A DNA stretch of 64,000 nucleotides from Planctomycetota bacterium (GCA_015075375.1 JABTUM010000001.1:2785201-2849200); one strand, 5' to 3'. Counted from the stretch's first letter, positions 24,543-33,904 are shown. Notes: generated by a model not told the origin, from the sequence alone. Made by a program: numbers and translations.

Positions 24543-25631
24543 CTAAGCGTAGTCTGCCAAGAATACCGGCTGGCGCTTGGCGCCCCAGGTTCCCGCCTCG
24601 GCTTCAAACACGCCGGGGCACGCCGTGCCGCAGTCGGGGCACGCGCCTTGGGGCGTCAGCCGGTAAGCGAGAATGGTGTACCAGTCACGTACGATCAGCG
24701 GCTTGCGGCAGCCGTGGCAGGAGGTCGTGCCGCCTTCCCGGTCGTGCACGTTTCCCGTATACACAAAGCGCAACCCGTTCCGGATCGCGATCTCACGCGC
24801 TCTCACGAGCGTCCGAGTCGGAGTGGGGGGGTGGTCCTGCATCTTCCAGTCCGGATGAAAGGCCGTGAAGTGGTGCGGCACATCCGGGCCCAGTTCGCGC
24901 ATCACCCATTGCGTCATGGCTTCGATCTCGGCTTCACTGTCGTTCTCGCCTGGAATCAGGAGCGTGGTGATTTCGAACCAGACTTTCGTCTCGTGCTTCA
25001 GATACTTCAACGTCTCCAGCACCGGCGCGAGATGCCCGCCGCATATCTTGGCGTAGAAGGATTCGGTGAAGCCTTTCAAGTCCACGTTGGCCGCGTCCAT
25101 ATAACGGTAAAACTCGGCGCGCGGCTCGGCGCACTGGTACCCGGCCGTCACGGCCACGCTGCGGATACCCTGAGCACGGCAGGCTTGCGCCACATCGATG
25201 GCGTACTCGTGGAAGATCACGGGATCGTTGTAGGTGAACGCGACGCTGCGGCAGCCCAAGGCTTGGGCGGCGCGCGCGATGGTAGCGGGCTGCGCTCGAT
25301 CGGCCAGCGTGTCGAACTCCCGCGATTTGCTGATGCTCCAATTCTGGCAGAACTTGCAGGCTAAATTGCAGCCGGCGGTGCCGAAGCTGAGAATCGGCGT
25401 GCCGGGCAGGAAGTGGTTGAGCGGTTTCTTTTCGACCGGATCGATGCAGAAGCCCGACGACCGGCCGTAGGTGGTGAGCACCATCCCGCTGCCTTCGCGC
25501 TTGCGCACGAAGCACATTCCTCGCTGGCCGTCGTGCAAGCGGCAGAATCGCGGACAGAGGTCGCATTGAATGCGGCCATCGTCCAGGCTGTGCCAGAACT
25601 TTCCGGGGTGCGATTCGAGTTCGCGGGACAT
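24543..25631 (-). CDS. amrS: AmmeMemoRadiSam system radical SAM enzyme
   Basis: This 362-aa radical SAM enzyme has the 4Fe-4S motif CNLACKFC (Cys88, 92, 95). It also has the AmrS-type N-terminal cysteines (QCDLCPRFC, MCF) and a C-terminal CHGC and CPDCGTACPG cluster. Other features fit the family (AFTYNDPVIFHEYA, NVDLKGFTESFYAKI, LLIPGENDSEAEI). The start is placed at 25631 because GGAGG lies 6 nt before it and abuts the ATG 6 bp further upstream. In the AmmeMemoRadiSam system AmrS acts with MEMO1 and AMMECR1-type proteins, but neither is adjacent here. The gene follows a small membrane gene by 24 bp at the end of the long minus-strand run. Confidence 0.93.
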   Translation of the reverse strand: MSRELESHPGKFWHSLDDGRIQCDLCPRFCRLHDGQRGMCFVRKREGSGMVLTTYGRSSGFCIDPVEKKPLNHFLPGTPILSFGTAGCNLACKFCQNWSISKSREFDTLADRAQPATIARAAQALGCRSVAFTYNDPVIFHEYAIDVAQACRAQGIRSVAVTAGYQCAEPRAEFYRYMDAANVDLKGFTESFYAKICGGHLAPVLETLKYLKHETKVWFEITTLLIPGENDSEAEIEAMTQWVMRELGPDVPHHFTAFHPDWKMQDHPPTPTRTLVRAREIAIRNGLRFVYTGNVHDREGGTTSCHGCRKPLIVRDWYTILAYRLTPQGACPDCGTACPGVFEAEAGTWGAKRQPVFLADYA

Positions 25632-25655
25632 GTTCATCCTCCCGCGTCCACCGGA

Positions 25656-25898
25656 CTAACGCGGCCGGCGCGTGGCCGTGCGTGCGGCTTGCAGGCGCGC
25701 CACGGCCTCCAACCCATGGACGCAATAAAACGCCAAGAAGCCATACACCAGCGCCGGAGCGGCCATCGCATAGAGCAACGGGAAAGGCATGTCCGGCGCA
25801 TGCCAACCGAGCAGACAAGCCGGAATCGTTACTGCCCAACTCAACATCAGACCGGAGCCAAGCATGGCCAGTATGCGACTGCGTGCCCGGTTTTGCAT
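25656..25898 (-). CDS. Small two-TM membrane protein (80 aa), hypothetical
   Basis: The protein has two hydrophobic segments (LAMLGSGLMLSWAVTIPACLL and FPLLYAMAAPALVYGFLAFYC), a basic N-terminus and a basic Arg-rich tail ending RTATRRPR. GAGGTG lies 7 nt before the chosen ATG. It sits 29 bp after a GT-C-like gene and 24 bp before amrS, which suggests co-transcription. No family is recognised. It could be an accessory subunit of the neighbouring membrane proteins. Confidence 0.65.
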   Translation of the reverse strand: MQNRARSRILAMLGSGLMLSWAVTIPACLLGWHAPDMPFPLLYAMAAPALVYGFLAFYCVHGLEAVARLQAARTATRRPR

Positions 25899-25927
25899 AA
25901 TCCGCACCTCTAGGCCCAGTCTTCAAT

Positions 25928-27544
25928 TTATCGAGCGGGCGCGGGTGAAGTCAACGGCAATCCACCGCCGGCTTCGGCCTGTTTGGGGCGGTACACGCGC
26001 AGCGCCCCGTGTTGCGCTTCAAGCTCGTAATGTTCGCGCATGGCATCGAGCATGGCGTCGCTGAAGCGTTGGCGATGCCAGGATGGATCGCCTGAAAGAT
26101 CGAACTTCAGGACGATGCGGTCGAAGCGCCGATTGCGCAATTCCTCCAGAAACGGTCCCTGAATCCACAGGCCTTGTTCGGCCAACTGCGTCATCTCGAA
26201 GGGCTGGAAGCGCAGTTCCTTCCCAGCCAACACGACCAGTGTGGTGTCCTCCGAGAGCACGGCGCCCGGTGCGTCGCGCAGCGCTTTCAACACGATCGGA
26301 TCCTGTTCTTCGAGGCGTCGACTCAAAGCGTGCTCCATATCGGCGAGCAGTTTCAGGTGATCGAAGCGCACGAACTGTACGGTAAGCAAGAGGATGGCCC
26401 CGCACGCACCCAGCACGGGGAGCAGACTTTTGCTCCGCAACCCTTTTAGCGGCGGCGCCGCGGCGAGGAGATCGGCCAGCAGCAATCCGGTAAGCACGCC
26501 ACAAACGCACAGGAACTCAAGCTGGTAATTGATGAACGCTCCGGCTTTTCCAATCAGCAGCGAAGACGCGAAAGCGCCGAGACCGTACAAGGTCCACAGC
26601 AGGCGCGCATGCGGACGCTCCGCGCGAGGAGTTTGCATCCAGGCGGTGAATTGCCAAAGACCGCCCAACGCACCCAGAAGGACCAGGCGGCCGTGCTCTT
26701 CCATCAGCGAAGCCAGCATGTGGCACGTCTGCGGCCAAGAGTAGTGATTGCGATTGGCCGTCACCAGGTGATTCCAGAAACCGCCGTTCGTAAAAAGGGT
26801 TGCGAGGACCAGCAGGAGGAGTCCCGTGCCGACGAATCCCGCCGTGAAGCGCAGGCCGCGGCCCGGGTTTTTCAAGCAGGCGGCGGCGACGCACGCCGCG
26901 GGCGCGGCCAGCATCGACTGCTTGGTGAATAGCGCGGCAATGAGCAGTACGCCGACTGCGTAGGGGCCCCACGATCGCTCGAATGCTCGAGCGCTCACCA
27001 CCACTGCGGCTAAGGAGCAAGCGATGGCCAGCGTATCTACGCGCAGAAGCACGCCCCACAAGAATGCGTAGGTAGGCGCGAGCACCGCGCACCCGGCGGT
27101 CAATGCAAACGCCAGCGCTACGAGATAATCGTCGCCGCTGGGCGCTTCGCGGCGGCGCAGATCCAGCGCATGCGCGCCCACGGTCCAGGCGGCCAGTGCG
27201 GCCGATGCGAAGAGCGCAAGCACGCTGACCCAACGGCCCGCGGAAAGATAATCTCCCGTGAACCAGGCGGCGAAGCGCGTGGCCGCTCGGAACACGGGCG
27301 GATAGTTGGTGATCGTATGCGGAGGCTCGTGCCACGATTCATAGATGCCGTGTCCGGCCTCGGCCGCGTGCAATTGCGCCAGAATCGGTCCTTCGCCGTA
27401 GTCGAGTTCGTAGGGGAAATGGGTCGCCGTCCACGCCCAGAGCGCGAACTGCGCCGCCAGCCAGAAGCCCACGGCCACTGGCGGCGCCAGCGGAAGCCAG
27501 TTCCAGCGGCCCACCGGTTCAAGCGTATCGTGTTCCCGAATCAT
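25928..27544 (-). CDS. Polytopic membrane protein, GT-C glycosyltransferase-like (paralogue of 27541-29115)
   Basis: This 538-aa protein has about ten predicted membrane helices and a C-terminal soluble tail. After the first helix, a periplasmic loop contains FPYELDYGEGPILAQ (Asp48 and Glu51). Acidic residues in this position are the catalytic feature of GT-C transferases that use polyprenyl-phosphate sugars (ArnT/PMT-like). The loop motif and the closing motif (LRVYRPKQ) are shared with the upstream paralogue (DYSEGTILAQ; FFLYRPRQ). Its start overlaps the upstream stop in ATGA, so translation is coupled. It probably transfers a sugar from a lipid carrier to an envelope acceptor, but function is inferred. 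Confidence 0.8.
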   Translation of the reverse strand: MIREHDTLEPVGRWNWLPLAPPVAVGFWLAAQFALWAWTATHFPYELDYGEGPILAQLHAAEAGHGIYESWHEPPHTITNYPPVFRAATRFAAWFTGDYLSAGRWVSVLALFASAALAAWTVGAHALDLRRREAPSGDDYLVALAFALTAGCAVLAPTYAFLWGVLLRVDTLAIACSLAAVVVSARAFERSWGPYAVGVLLIAALFTKQSMLAAPAACVAAACLKNPGRGLRFTAGFVGTGLLLLVLATLFTNGGFWNHLVTANRNHYSWPQTCHMLASLMEEHGRLVLLGALGGLWQFTAWMQTPRAERPHARLLWTLYGLGAFASSLLIGKAGAFINYQLEFLCVCGVLTGLLLADLLAAAPPLKGLRSKSLLPVLGACGAILLLTVQFVRFDHLKLLADMEHALSRRLEEQDPIVLKALRDAPGAVLSEDTTLVVLAGKELRFQPFEMTQLAEQGLWIQGPFLEELRNRRFDRIVLKFDLSGDPSWHRQRFSDAMLDAMREHYELEAQHGALRVYRPKQAEAGGGLPLTSPAPAR

Positions 27545-29115
27545 GGTTTCTCGCGAGCCGCTTGCCGCGGCCGGTACAGGAAGAAAGCGCCGATGCGGCG
27601 CTCGAACGCATACGCGTTTTTCATGGCCTCGAGCATCTCTTCCGTGAATCGCTCGCGGTAAAAGCCCGGGTCTTGGTCCAGCTCGAAATTCAGTGCAATC
27701 AGGGCGTACTTCCCGGACTTCAGCTCTTCAAGGAACGGGCGCTGATCCCAGGCGCCCTGCAGGCTCAACTGAGTCATGATGAAAGGTTCGAACTCGAGCG
27801 GCCGGCCGGCCAGAACCAGGTACGTGCAGTCTTCGCAGATGACCGGGCCTTCCGTTTCACGAATGGCCTTCATCATCATGGGACCGTGCACGCGCTCCTG
27901 AGAATCTTTGTAACGCGTCGCGCTGGCGATCCATAGCGAATGATCGCCGCGTCCCAGGCTCCAAGCCAGCAGCAGCGCGGCGCATACGCCTGCCACCGTT
28001 CGCCAGCCCGCTTCTTTGCACGCGCAAGCGAGCAATCCGTCGGCGGCCAAGGTGCCTCCTAAAGCGATCGAGATGGCGAGCGCTTCGATGAAATAGTTGG
28101 GGTTAGAGCCTACTTTTCCCACACTGGCGGAAGCCAGCCACGCAAGAGCGAAGTAAAGCAACGCTACCAACCGCACATGGGAGCGCGCGTCGCGGGGTGC
28201 GGATGCGTACAGCCGGCCTTGGTGCAGCGCGCCCGCCAGACCTAAAAGCGCGAACCAGCGCTCGCTGACCAAGGTTTCGGACCACATTGAAAAGATGCGC
28301 TCGACGAAAAACGCGTTGCGGTTTCCCGTGATGATATTCTCGAAAAATACGCCGCCGGTCAGCCACTCGCCCAAGCCGATCAGAGCCAGCCCCGAAGTCC
28401 CCAAAGCGGCACAGAAGCACAGGCCCTCCTTCCAGGAGCGCAAGCACCAAGCCAGGCCGATCGCCAACGGCGCGGCGATCATCGAATGCTTCGTGTACAA
28501 CGCGAGAAGCAGCAGCGGAAGCAGGAGCCACACCCAGCGTCCACGCGCAGCCAGGATCGGATAAACCACGACGGCCGCGAGCGAGAGCGCCCAGCCCATG
28601 GCGTCGGGGCGGTAGAGCATGCCCCAGTAAAAAATGGGCTCGGAACCCAGCACGCTTAATCCTGCAGCGACGCAGGCGCCAGCGTGGAGTGAGCGCGAAA
28701 TACCGGCCGAGCTATCCGTAGTGAGGCGCCATACAAGCACGCTTGCGGCAGCGGCGGCCGCCAGGGTGCTTAGGGCGCTCAAGAGCCGGCCTCCGGCAAG
28801 CAGCGATCCCCAGGCTCGTCCCACGCCCCACGCCGTCCAGAGATAAACCGGCGGGTAAACCGATGCGCGGTACGGTGGCGTAGCCAGCGCGTCGTAATGC
28901 GGACCGCCCGAATCCAAGAGCGCCGCCTGCGCAAGAATGGTGCCTTCGCTGTAGTCGATGGCGTATGGGAAGCCAACGGCCAATTCGGTCCATTGAAGGA
29001 ACTGCACGCATGCGCGCAGGCTCAAGACCAGCATGGGCAGCAGCACCAGCCACGCGATCCAGGCTTGGCGCGCCGGCAGCTTCTCAGAGGGCGTAATTCC
29101 GGACGATTCGGCCAT
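27541..29115 (-). CDS. Polytopic membrane protein, GT-C glycosyltransferase-like
   Basis: This is a 524-aa multi-pass membrane protein and the clear paralogue of the next gene. Both have the same first-loop motif (here FPYAIDYSEGTILAQ, Asp54 and Glu57) followed by a Pro/Tyr-rich segment (VYPPVYLW), the same spacing of helices and a similar tail (FFLYRPRQAAR). The start is set at 29115 (MAESSGITPSEK), but no strong Shine-Dalgarno is visible and a GTG at 29151 is possible. It follows the anchored repeat protein by 51 bp. The GT-C reading rests on topology and the acidic first-loop motif; no transferase activity is proven for this family. Confidence 0.8.
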   Translation of the reverse strand: MAESSGITPSEKLPARQAWIAWLVLLPMLVLSLRACVQFLQWTELAVGFPYAIDYSEGTILAQAALLDSGGPHYDALATPPYRASVYPPVYLWTAWGVGRAWGSLLAGGRLLSALSTLAAAAAASVLVWRLTTDSSAGISRSLHAGACVAAGLSVLGSEPIFYWGMLYRPDAMGWALSLAAVVVYPILAARGRWVWLLLPLLLLALYTKHSMIAAPLAIGLAWCLRSWKEGLCFCAALGTSGLALIGLGEWLTGGVFFENIITGNRNAFFVERIFSMWSETLVSERWFALLGLAGALHQGRLYASAPRDARSHVRLVALLYFALAWLASASVGKVGSNPNYFIEALAISIALGGTLAADGLLACACKEAGWRTVAGVCAALLLAWSLGRGDHSLWIASATRYKDSQERVHGPMMMKAIRETEGPVICEDCTYLVLAGRPLEFEPFIMTQLSLQGAWDQRPFLEELKSGKYALIALNFELDQDPGFYRERFTEEMLEAMKNAYAFERRIGAFFLYRPRQAAREKP

Positions 29116-29166
29116 GAGCCCAACAGGATAGTACCGGCGCGCGATTCGCACCAGACCGGGGCATAT

Positions 29167-31074
29167 TTAAGGATTGCGGTCGCGTTCGATGCGCGGGATC
29201 AGCTCACCGGCGTCCGGTCTGGTATCGTCCGTGCTCGACCGGCTCCGAAACTCGGCCATGCCGGGCGGCTCCGGGAACGCGCGCTCGGGGGACCAGCCAG
29301 CCTGCCGCGCCTGTTCGTAAAGCGGCTCGTGGATGCGGTCGAAAACCATCCTTCGCGCTTCGGCCGGCGCACGCTCCCAAAGCCGTGCTTTGAGCGGAAT
29401 GGGTACCGCGCCGGGCGGGCTGAGCATCGTCTGCACGAAGCCGTCCGCGACCAAGTTGACGAAGGGAGGCAGGACCAGCGCGCCACGCGCCGTCAGGCGT
29501 CCGGCGGTGAATTCGCGCATGTAGTGATCGTAGATACGGTCCTTGGCCAGGCGCAGAAAGCGTTGCGCGGTTTCGGACTGCCCTTCCGCCCAGCCTTCGA
29601 GAATCGCGCGCTGAATCAGCATGGCCAGCGTGGAGCGGACGTGCTCGATCACGTCCTGCCCGCGTGTGAGCTGGCGCACGACGAAATCCTCCAGCGGCAA
29701 CGCGTAGGCGCCGCGCGCCTGCGCTCCGTACATGCGGCGCAGTTTCTCGTAATAGCCTTCGGCGGCGGCCGGTCCCGAAAGAAGATACGCTTGCGGTACG
29801 GCCCATTCGAGAAATCCGCGATGCGAGGCCGCGAAATCGGCCGCGCTGTAAAAGCCGGTGTTCTTTCGGGCGCCCGCGTCCGTCAACGCCTTTTCGAAGG
29901 CATCGAAAAGCCGCGCGTCGGGGCTTTGGCTGTAGTAGCCGTTGACTAAGTCGAGATTCACGCGGCCGCCGAAGGCGAGCATCTGCAGACTGTGCAGGAT
30001 GAAGCGGTCGGCGGTAAGCATGTCGTAATCGTAGGCATGCTCCACGGCTTCGCCGGCTGCGATGCCGCGATCGGCCCAGTACAAGCTGTGCGCGGCCGGA
30101 TGACGCCAGTCGAGCGGTCCGAACTTTTCCGTCAGCGCCGCCATAACGGCCGGGTCCATCCGATAGGTGCGGCGCACCTCCAGCGCGCGCCAGAAGGCCA
30201 GCGCTTCGGCCACGGCGCCGGCATCACGGGGTTCCGCGAACCACGCGTAGACCCGATCGTCGACGGCGCGGCGTGCCGGATCGGTTTCCCGCGCCAGCGC
30301 GGCCTTGATGCCGCGTTCGCCGAAGCGCCGGAATTCCAGCGCTCGACCGATACGCCGCACGCCTTCCGCGTGCTCCGGCAGTCCCAACGCCCACCACGCT
30401 TTCAGTACCTCTGCCGCGGCGGGCCGTTGGAGGGCCAGGGATTCGAAATCCCGCGGAGCGCCCGAAAGCGCACGCATCGCCGCAAGCGCTTTGGAATGCC
30501 CGCCCTCCGGAGGCGCGCCCAGCAATTCGTGCCATTCGGCCGCGAACTGCCGCTTGTAGTACCAGTGCGAGCCGACGGCGAACTTGCCGAGCTTGTGGAA
30601 ATAGATCATCGAGAGTTCGTGATAGAGCCGAATCTCGTGCGGATTGGCGGGAATGCCCTTGTCGCGAAGCAGGCGGATACCGTTCTGCACCCACAGCCAC
30701 TTTTCTTCATCGGTCTGCACCGCATCGGAGATGTTGTAGGCCATGTTCCAGGCTTGGAAGGCCCAGACCGAAGGAAAGCGCGGTTGCAGATCGGTGATCC
30801 AGCCGGCCAGTTCCATCGCTTCGTAGTACCGGCCTTCGTCCTGCATGCGTCCGGCACGCAACCAGAGGTAATCGACCGCGAGCCCGCGAAAACTCCCCAG
30901 CGCCGCCTGGGTGATCGCGATCTGCGGGGGCAACTCTTTGAGCCGTTCGGGATTAAGCGTCATCTGCAGCGCTTCGCGCCGCGCGTCGATGGCCGGCATG
31001 GTTTGCGCCGCGCCCAGCCAAGCCGCGGCGGCAAGGCCCAGCGCCGTCAGGATCGCTCCACGCTCCGAACTCAT
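29167..31074 (-). CDS. Membrane-anchored helical-repeat (TPR-like) protein (635 aa)
   Basis: A single N-terminal hydrophobic segment (AILTALGLAAAAWLGAAQTM) suggests a membrane anchor or uncleaved signal. The rest is helical with TPR-like units (YYEAMELAGWITDLQPRFPS, VWAFQAWNMAYN, RLYHELSMIYFHKLGK). The start overlaps the stop of the ABC permease gene in ATGA, indicating translational coupling and a stoichiometric partnership with the transporter. No catalytic motif is seen. It probably binds the permease on the periplasmic side or handles its substrate. I place it in the extracytoplasmic compartment, but the orientation is inferred. Confidence 0.82.
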   Translation of the reverse strand: MSSERGAILTALGLAAAAWLGAAQTMPAIDARREALQMTLNPERLKELPPQIAITQAALGSFRGLAVDYLWLRAGRMQDEGRYYEAMELAGWITDLQPRFPSVWAFQAWNMAYNISDAVQTDEEKWLWVQNGIRLLRDKGIPANPHEIRLYHELSMIYFHKLGKFAVGSHWYYKRQFAAEWHELLGAPPEGGHSKALAAMRALSGAPRDFESLALQRPAAAEVLKAWWALGLPEHAEGVRRIGRALEFRRFGERGIKAALARETDPARRAVDDRVYAWFAEPRDAGAVAEALAFWRALEVRRTYRMDPAVMAALTEKFGPLDWRHPAAHSLYWADRGIAAGEAVEHAYDYDMLTADRFILHSLQMLAFGGRVNLDLVNGYYSQSPDARLFDAFEKALTDAGARKNTGFYSAADFAASHRGFLEWAVPQAYLLSGPAAAEGYYEKLRRMYGAQARGAYALPLEDFVVRQLTRGQDVIEHVRSTLAMLIQRAILEGWAEGQSETAQRFLRLAKDRIYDHYMREFTAGRLTARGALVLPPFVNLVADGFVQTMLSPPGAVPIPLKARLWERAPAEARRMVFDRIHEPLYEQARQAGWSPERAFPEPPGMAEFRSRSSTDDTRPDAGELIPRIERDRNP

Positions 31075-32651
31075 GACGCGCCCCGCGCCACTTCGCGCTT
31101 GCGAAAGATCAGCCAAGCGGTCGCGCCCGTCGCGCCCGTCCAGGCCAGTCCGATCCACCCTGCGCAGGCCCATACTTCGCCGCCTTCAACCAACCGGCCG
31201 CTCACCACGGCATCGACCGGCGCGAAGCGGCTGAACTGCTTCAACACGGCGGCCAAGACGCCGACGACGGCCTTCAGGACCGCCGCCAGCAGTTTGGCGG
31301 CCTCGCCGGGCGTATTCTCGCCGAAAAACTCCAGCGCTTCGCCCAGATATCCGCTCGAACTTGCGAAGACGAAAACCATCAACGCCAGCAGGCTTGCGAC
31401 GGGAAACCCGAGGAACGTGGCCGCGCAAAGTCCCAGTCCGCTCAGGAAGATCAGCTTGATCCACTGCATCGCCAGCGCGCGCGCGAGGTTCCCTTCGAAG
31501 CTCCCCGCCGCATAAAGCACTTCCAGGCCTTCGCCGGGTAGAAAGGTGGCGGTCGTTTCGAAGGTCTGTTGCGGTGCAAGCGGGTTCTCGTGAACGATGG
31601 TGAGCTCCAGCCGCCCGTCTGGGCCGATCTCCTCGAGCGGTACGGGCAGCACAAGGTATGCGTTCACCGGCATGCGAATGCCGCGTTCACGCCCGTTGAA
31701 CGCGATGCGCATCAGCAATTCCAGGTTGGGCGGCGCGCCGGATGTGCGCATCCGCATGCGCAACTGCACGGCCGCGCGGTCTCGAACCGCCTGCTCCAGT
31801 CCGGTGAAGATAAACGTGCGGCGTTGGTGCGGCGAAAGGTTGTGCGCGTTCAGCTCGACCTGATGCCGAACCTGGCGCTCGAATGCGGCGCGTCCCGTTT
31901 CGGCGACGAAGGCCGGATCGTTCGTTTCTACTTCCCGGATGCGCCGGCGAACCTCCTCCTCCAAGCCCGCGGACGCTTCCGGAGCCAGCGTCTTCCGCGC
32001 GACAAGCACATCTTCCGCGACCGCCCGCGCGTCCTCCGCATCGAGCGCCGGCTGCGTGGCCAGCAAGCGCGTGAAGCCCCAGATCGCCAGACCCGCCACG
32101 CAAAGCAACAGCGCATTGAGCAACGCCAGTCCGATCCCCTTGCCCAGCAAGTACGCACCGCGCGAAAGCGGTTTGCTCAGCACCGTATAGATGCGCTTGT
32201 CTTCGACCTCGTGGCAGACCGTCCCGCACGCCAAAAAAATGGTCATGAAGCTCAGCAGCAGACCGGTCGCACCGAGCGTGTAACTCAGAAAAGTTTGGAT
32301 CCGGTAACGCAGCGGCGAGCCCGGATCGAGCGTCAGCGGAAGCGTGACGAGCAACAGCAAGAGCACGCAGACGAAGACGACGGCCACTCGCATGCGCAGC
32401 GCTTCGTCGAGAAAGGTGCGCGCAACGCCCAGCGGCGCCCAAGCGAACGAGAGCAGCCCGCGCGCCAGTGCCAGTCCGGCGAAGAACGCCCACGTCGCGG
32501 CGGTTGCACCCAAGACGGCCATGCCGGCGCCCGCGCGCCAAGGCGCCCCTCCCGTGGCCGCCCAAACGATCGCGCCCGCGACGCCTAATCCCGCAAGCGT
32601 CAGAGCCGCCGCCCAACCCCAGCGGCCTGCGGCGCTATGGGGCATCTTCAC
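31071..32651 (-). CDS. ABC-2 type transporter permease with large extracytoplasmic domain
   Basis: This 526-aa permease has about four to five N-terminal helices, including TFLSYTLGATGLLLSFMTIFL, followed by the ABC-2 coupling motif EVEDKRIYTVLSKPLSRGAYLLGK. A ~180-residue charged loop (~205-390, probably periplasmic) precedes the C-terminal helices. The closing segment ends in a cytoplasmic basic tail (FRKREVARG). The start is read as GTG at 32651, overlapping the ATPase stop by 4 bp in GTGA; an ATG at 32645 is the alternative. It forms a transporter with the ATPase encoded immediately upstream (32648-33904) and is coupled to the repeat protein downstream. The substrate is unknown. Confidence 0.88.
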   Translation of the reverse strand: MKMPHSAAGRWGWAAALTLAGLGVAGAIVWAATGGAPWRAGAGMAVLGATAATWAFFAGLALARGLLSFAWAPLGVARTFLDEALRMRVAVVFVCVLLLLLVTLPLTLDPGSPLRYRIQTFLSYTLGATGLLLSFMTIFLACGTVCHEVEDKRIYTVLSKPLSRGAYLLGKGIGLALLNALLLCVAGLAIWGFTRLLATQPALDAEDARAVAEDVLVARKTLAPEASAGLEEEVRRRIREVETNDPAFVAETGRAAFERQVRHQVELNAHNLSPHQRRTFIFTGLEQAVRDRAAVQLRMRMRTSGAPPNLELLMRIAFNGRERGIRMPVNAYLVLPVPLEEIGPDGRLELTIVHENPLAPQQTFETTATFLPGEGLEVLYAAGSFEGNLARALAMQWIKLIFLSGLGLCAATFLGFPVASLLALMVFVFASSSGYLGEALEFFGENTPGEAAKLLAAVLKAVVGVLAAVLKQFSRFAPVDAVVSGRLVEGGEVWACAGWIGLAWTGATGATAWLIFRKREVARGAS

Positions 32652-33904
32652 GAGCGCCGATCCTTGTCGAGCAAATCGTCGAGTACGCTGCGATCCACGC
32701 GAGCGGCGTCGTTCAGCAGGGGTTGCGCCGGTTTAGCCGGCGCGGGTGGCTTGGGCTGGGGAGTTTCCGTCTCGGCGCCGGAAAGCAGTTTATTCAAAAC
32801 CTGCCGGTCGGCCGCCGGCGGGCTTGTCTGGGCTTCGGCCGCCGGCGCCGGCACGGAGACCGGCTGGGAAGCGGCCGGTTGCGCGAGTTCGGTAAGCACC
32901 TCGCGGTCCACGCGTGTGCCCGTTAACGCCACGGCGGCCGGCGTGAGCACCGGTTCGGCCGCGACAGCCGACTCCGCTCCCGCTCCCAAAAACCCCGCCA
33001 CAGGTCCGCCCGCACCTGCGCCATGCGTGGTCGCGCCTTCGGCGTGCGCTTGTTCGACCAATTCCAAAAACAACGCTTCGAGCTTCTTCCTCGGTGCTTC
33101 GACGCGCCGAACTTTTGCGTGACCCGCGCTTTCGATCAGCGCCCGCACCGGTTCGACTTCCTCCGGCTTTAGGCCTTCGGTCTCGAAGATCACCGCGTCG
33201 CGCTTGGCGAGCAGTTCGTCGACGGTGCCTTGCGCGCGCACGCGTCCGCCATACAGCACCGTCACGCGGTCGCAGACGTCTTCGACATCGGCGAGCAGAT
33301 GGCTGCACAGCAGCACGGTCTTTCCGCGTGCTTTCAGATGCAAAATCAAATCTTTAATCTGGCGCGTACCGATCGGATCGAGTCCCGTCGTGGGCTCGTC
33401 GAGTATCAGCAACTCGGGATCGTTGATTAGCGCCTGCGCCAGTCCGATGCGCCGCTGCATGCCCTTCGAGTACTCGCCGACGGGGCGGTGCTGCACGGCT
33501 TCGAGGCCGACCATCTCCAGCAGCATGTCGATGCGCCGCCTCCGTTCGGATCGCTCCAGCTCGAACAGCCGTCCGTAGTATTCGAGCGTCTCGCGCGCAT
33601 TGAGGAAGCGGTACAGGTAAGACTCTTCGGGCAGATACCCGATCTTCGCCTTGGCGCGGACGTCCGAAGGCAGCCGGCCGAAGACGCTGATCCGGCCCGC
33701 CGTGGGATGCAGCAGCCCCAGGATCAGCTTGATGGTCGTGGACTTGCCGGAACCGTTGGGCCCCAGCAGCCCGAAGACTTCGCGTGCGCGGATCTCCAGG
33801 TCCAGGCCGTTCAGGGCCTTTACGCGCGGGCGCAGCCAGAAATCGCGGAAGACCTTGGTCAGTCCGCGGCATTCGACGAGCGCGGTGGGGGCGTCGTTGG
33901 ACAT
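32648..33904 (-). CDS. ABC transporter ATP-binding protein with repeat-bearing C-terminal extension
   Basis: This is a 418-aa ATPase of the ABC-2 exporter group. It has Walker A GPNGSGKST (48-56), signature YSKGMQ (145-150), Walker B LLILDEP (165-171) and the H-loop His ~202. The nucleotide-binding domain ends near residue 290. The remaining ~125 residues are a Pro/Ala-rich low-complexity tail carrying three copies of a short motif: VDREVLTEL (332-340), ADRQVLNKL (365-373) and VDRSVLDDL (403-411). This tail is not part of the usual ABC fold and looks like a tethering or docking region. The gene follows the HflK-like SPFH gene by 5 bp and overlaps the permease start. Confidence 0.93.
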   Translation of the reverse strand: MSNDAPTALVECRGLTKVFRDFWLRPRVKALNGLDLEIRAREVFGLLGPNGSGKSTTIKLILGLLHPTAGRISVFGRLPSDVRAKAKIGYLPEESYLYRFLNARETLEYYGRLFELERSERRRRIDMLLEMVGLEAVQHRPVGEYSKGMQRRIGLAQALINDPELLILDEPTTGLDPIGTRQIKDLILHLKARGKTVLLCSHLLADVEDVCDRVTVLYGGRVRAQGTVDELLAKRDAVIFETEGLKPEEVEPVRALIESAGHAKVRRVEAPRKKLEALFLELVEQAHAEGATTHGAGAGGPVAGFLGAGAESAVAAEPVLTPAAVALTGTRVDREVLTELAQPAASQPVSVPAPAAEAQTSPPAADRQVLNKLLSGAETETPQPKPPAPAKPAQPLLNDAARVDRSVLDDLLDKDRRS

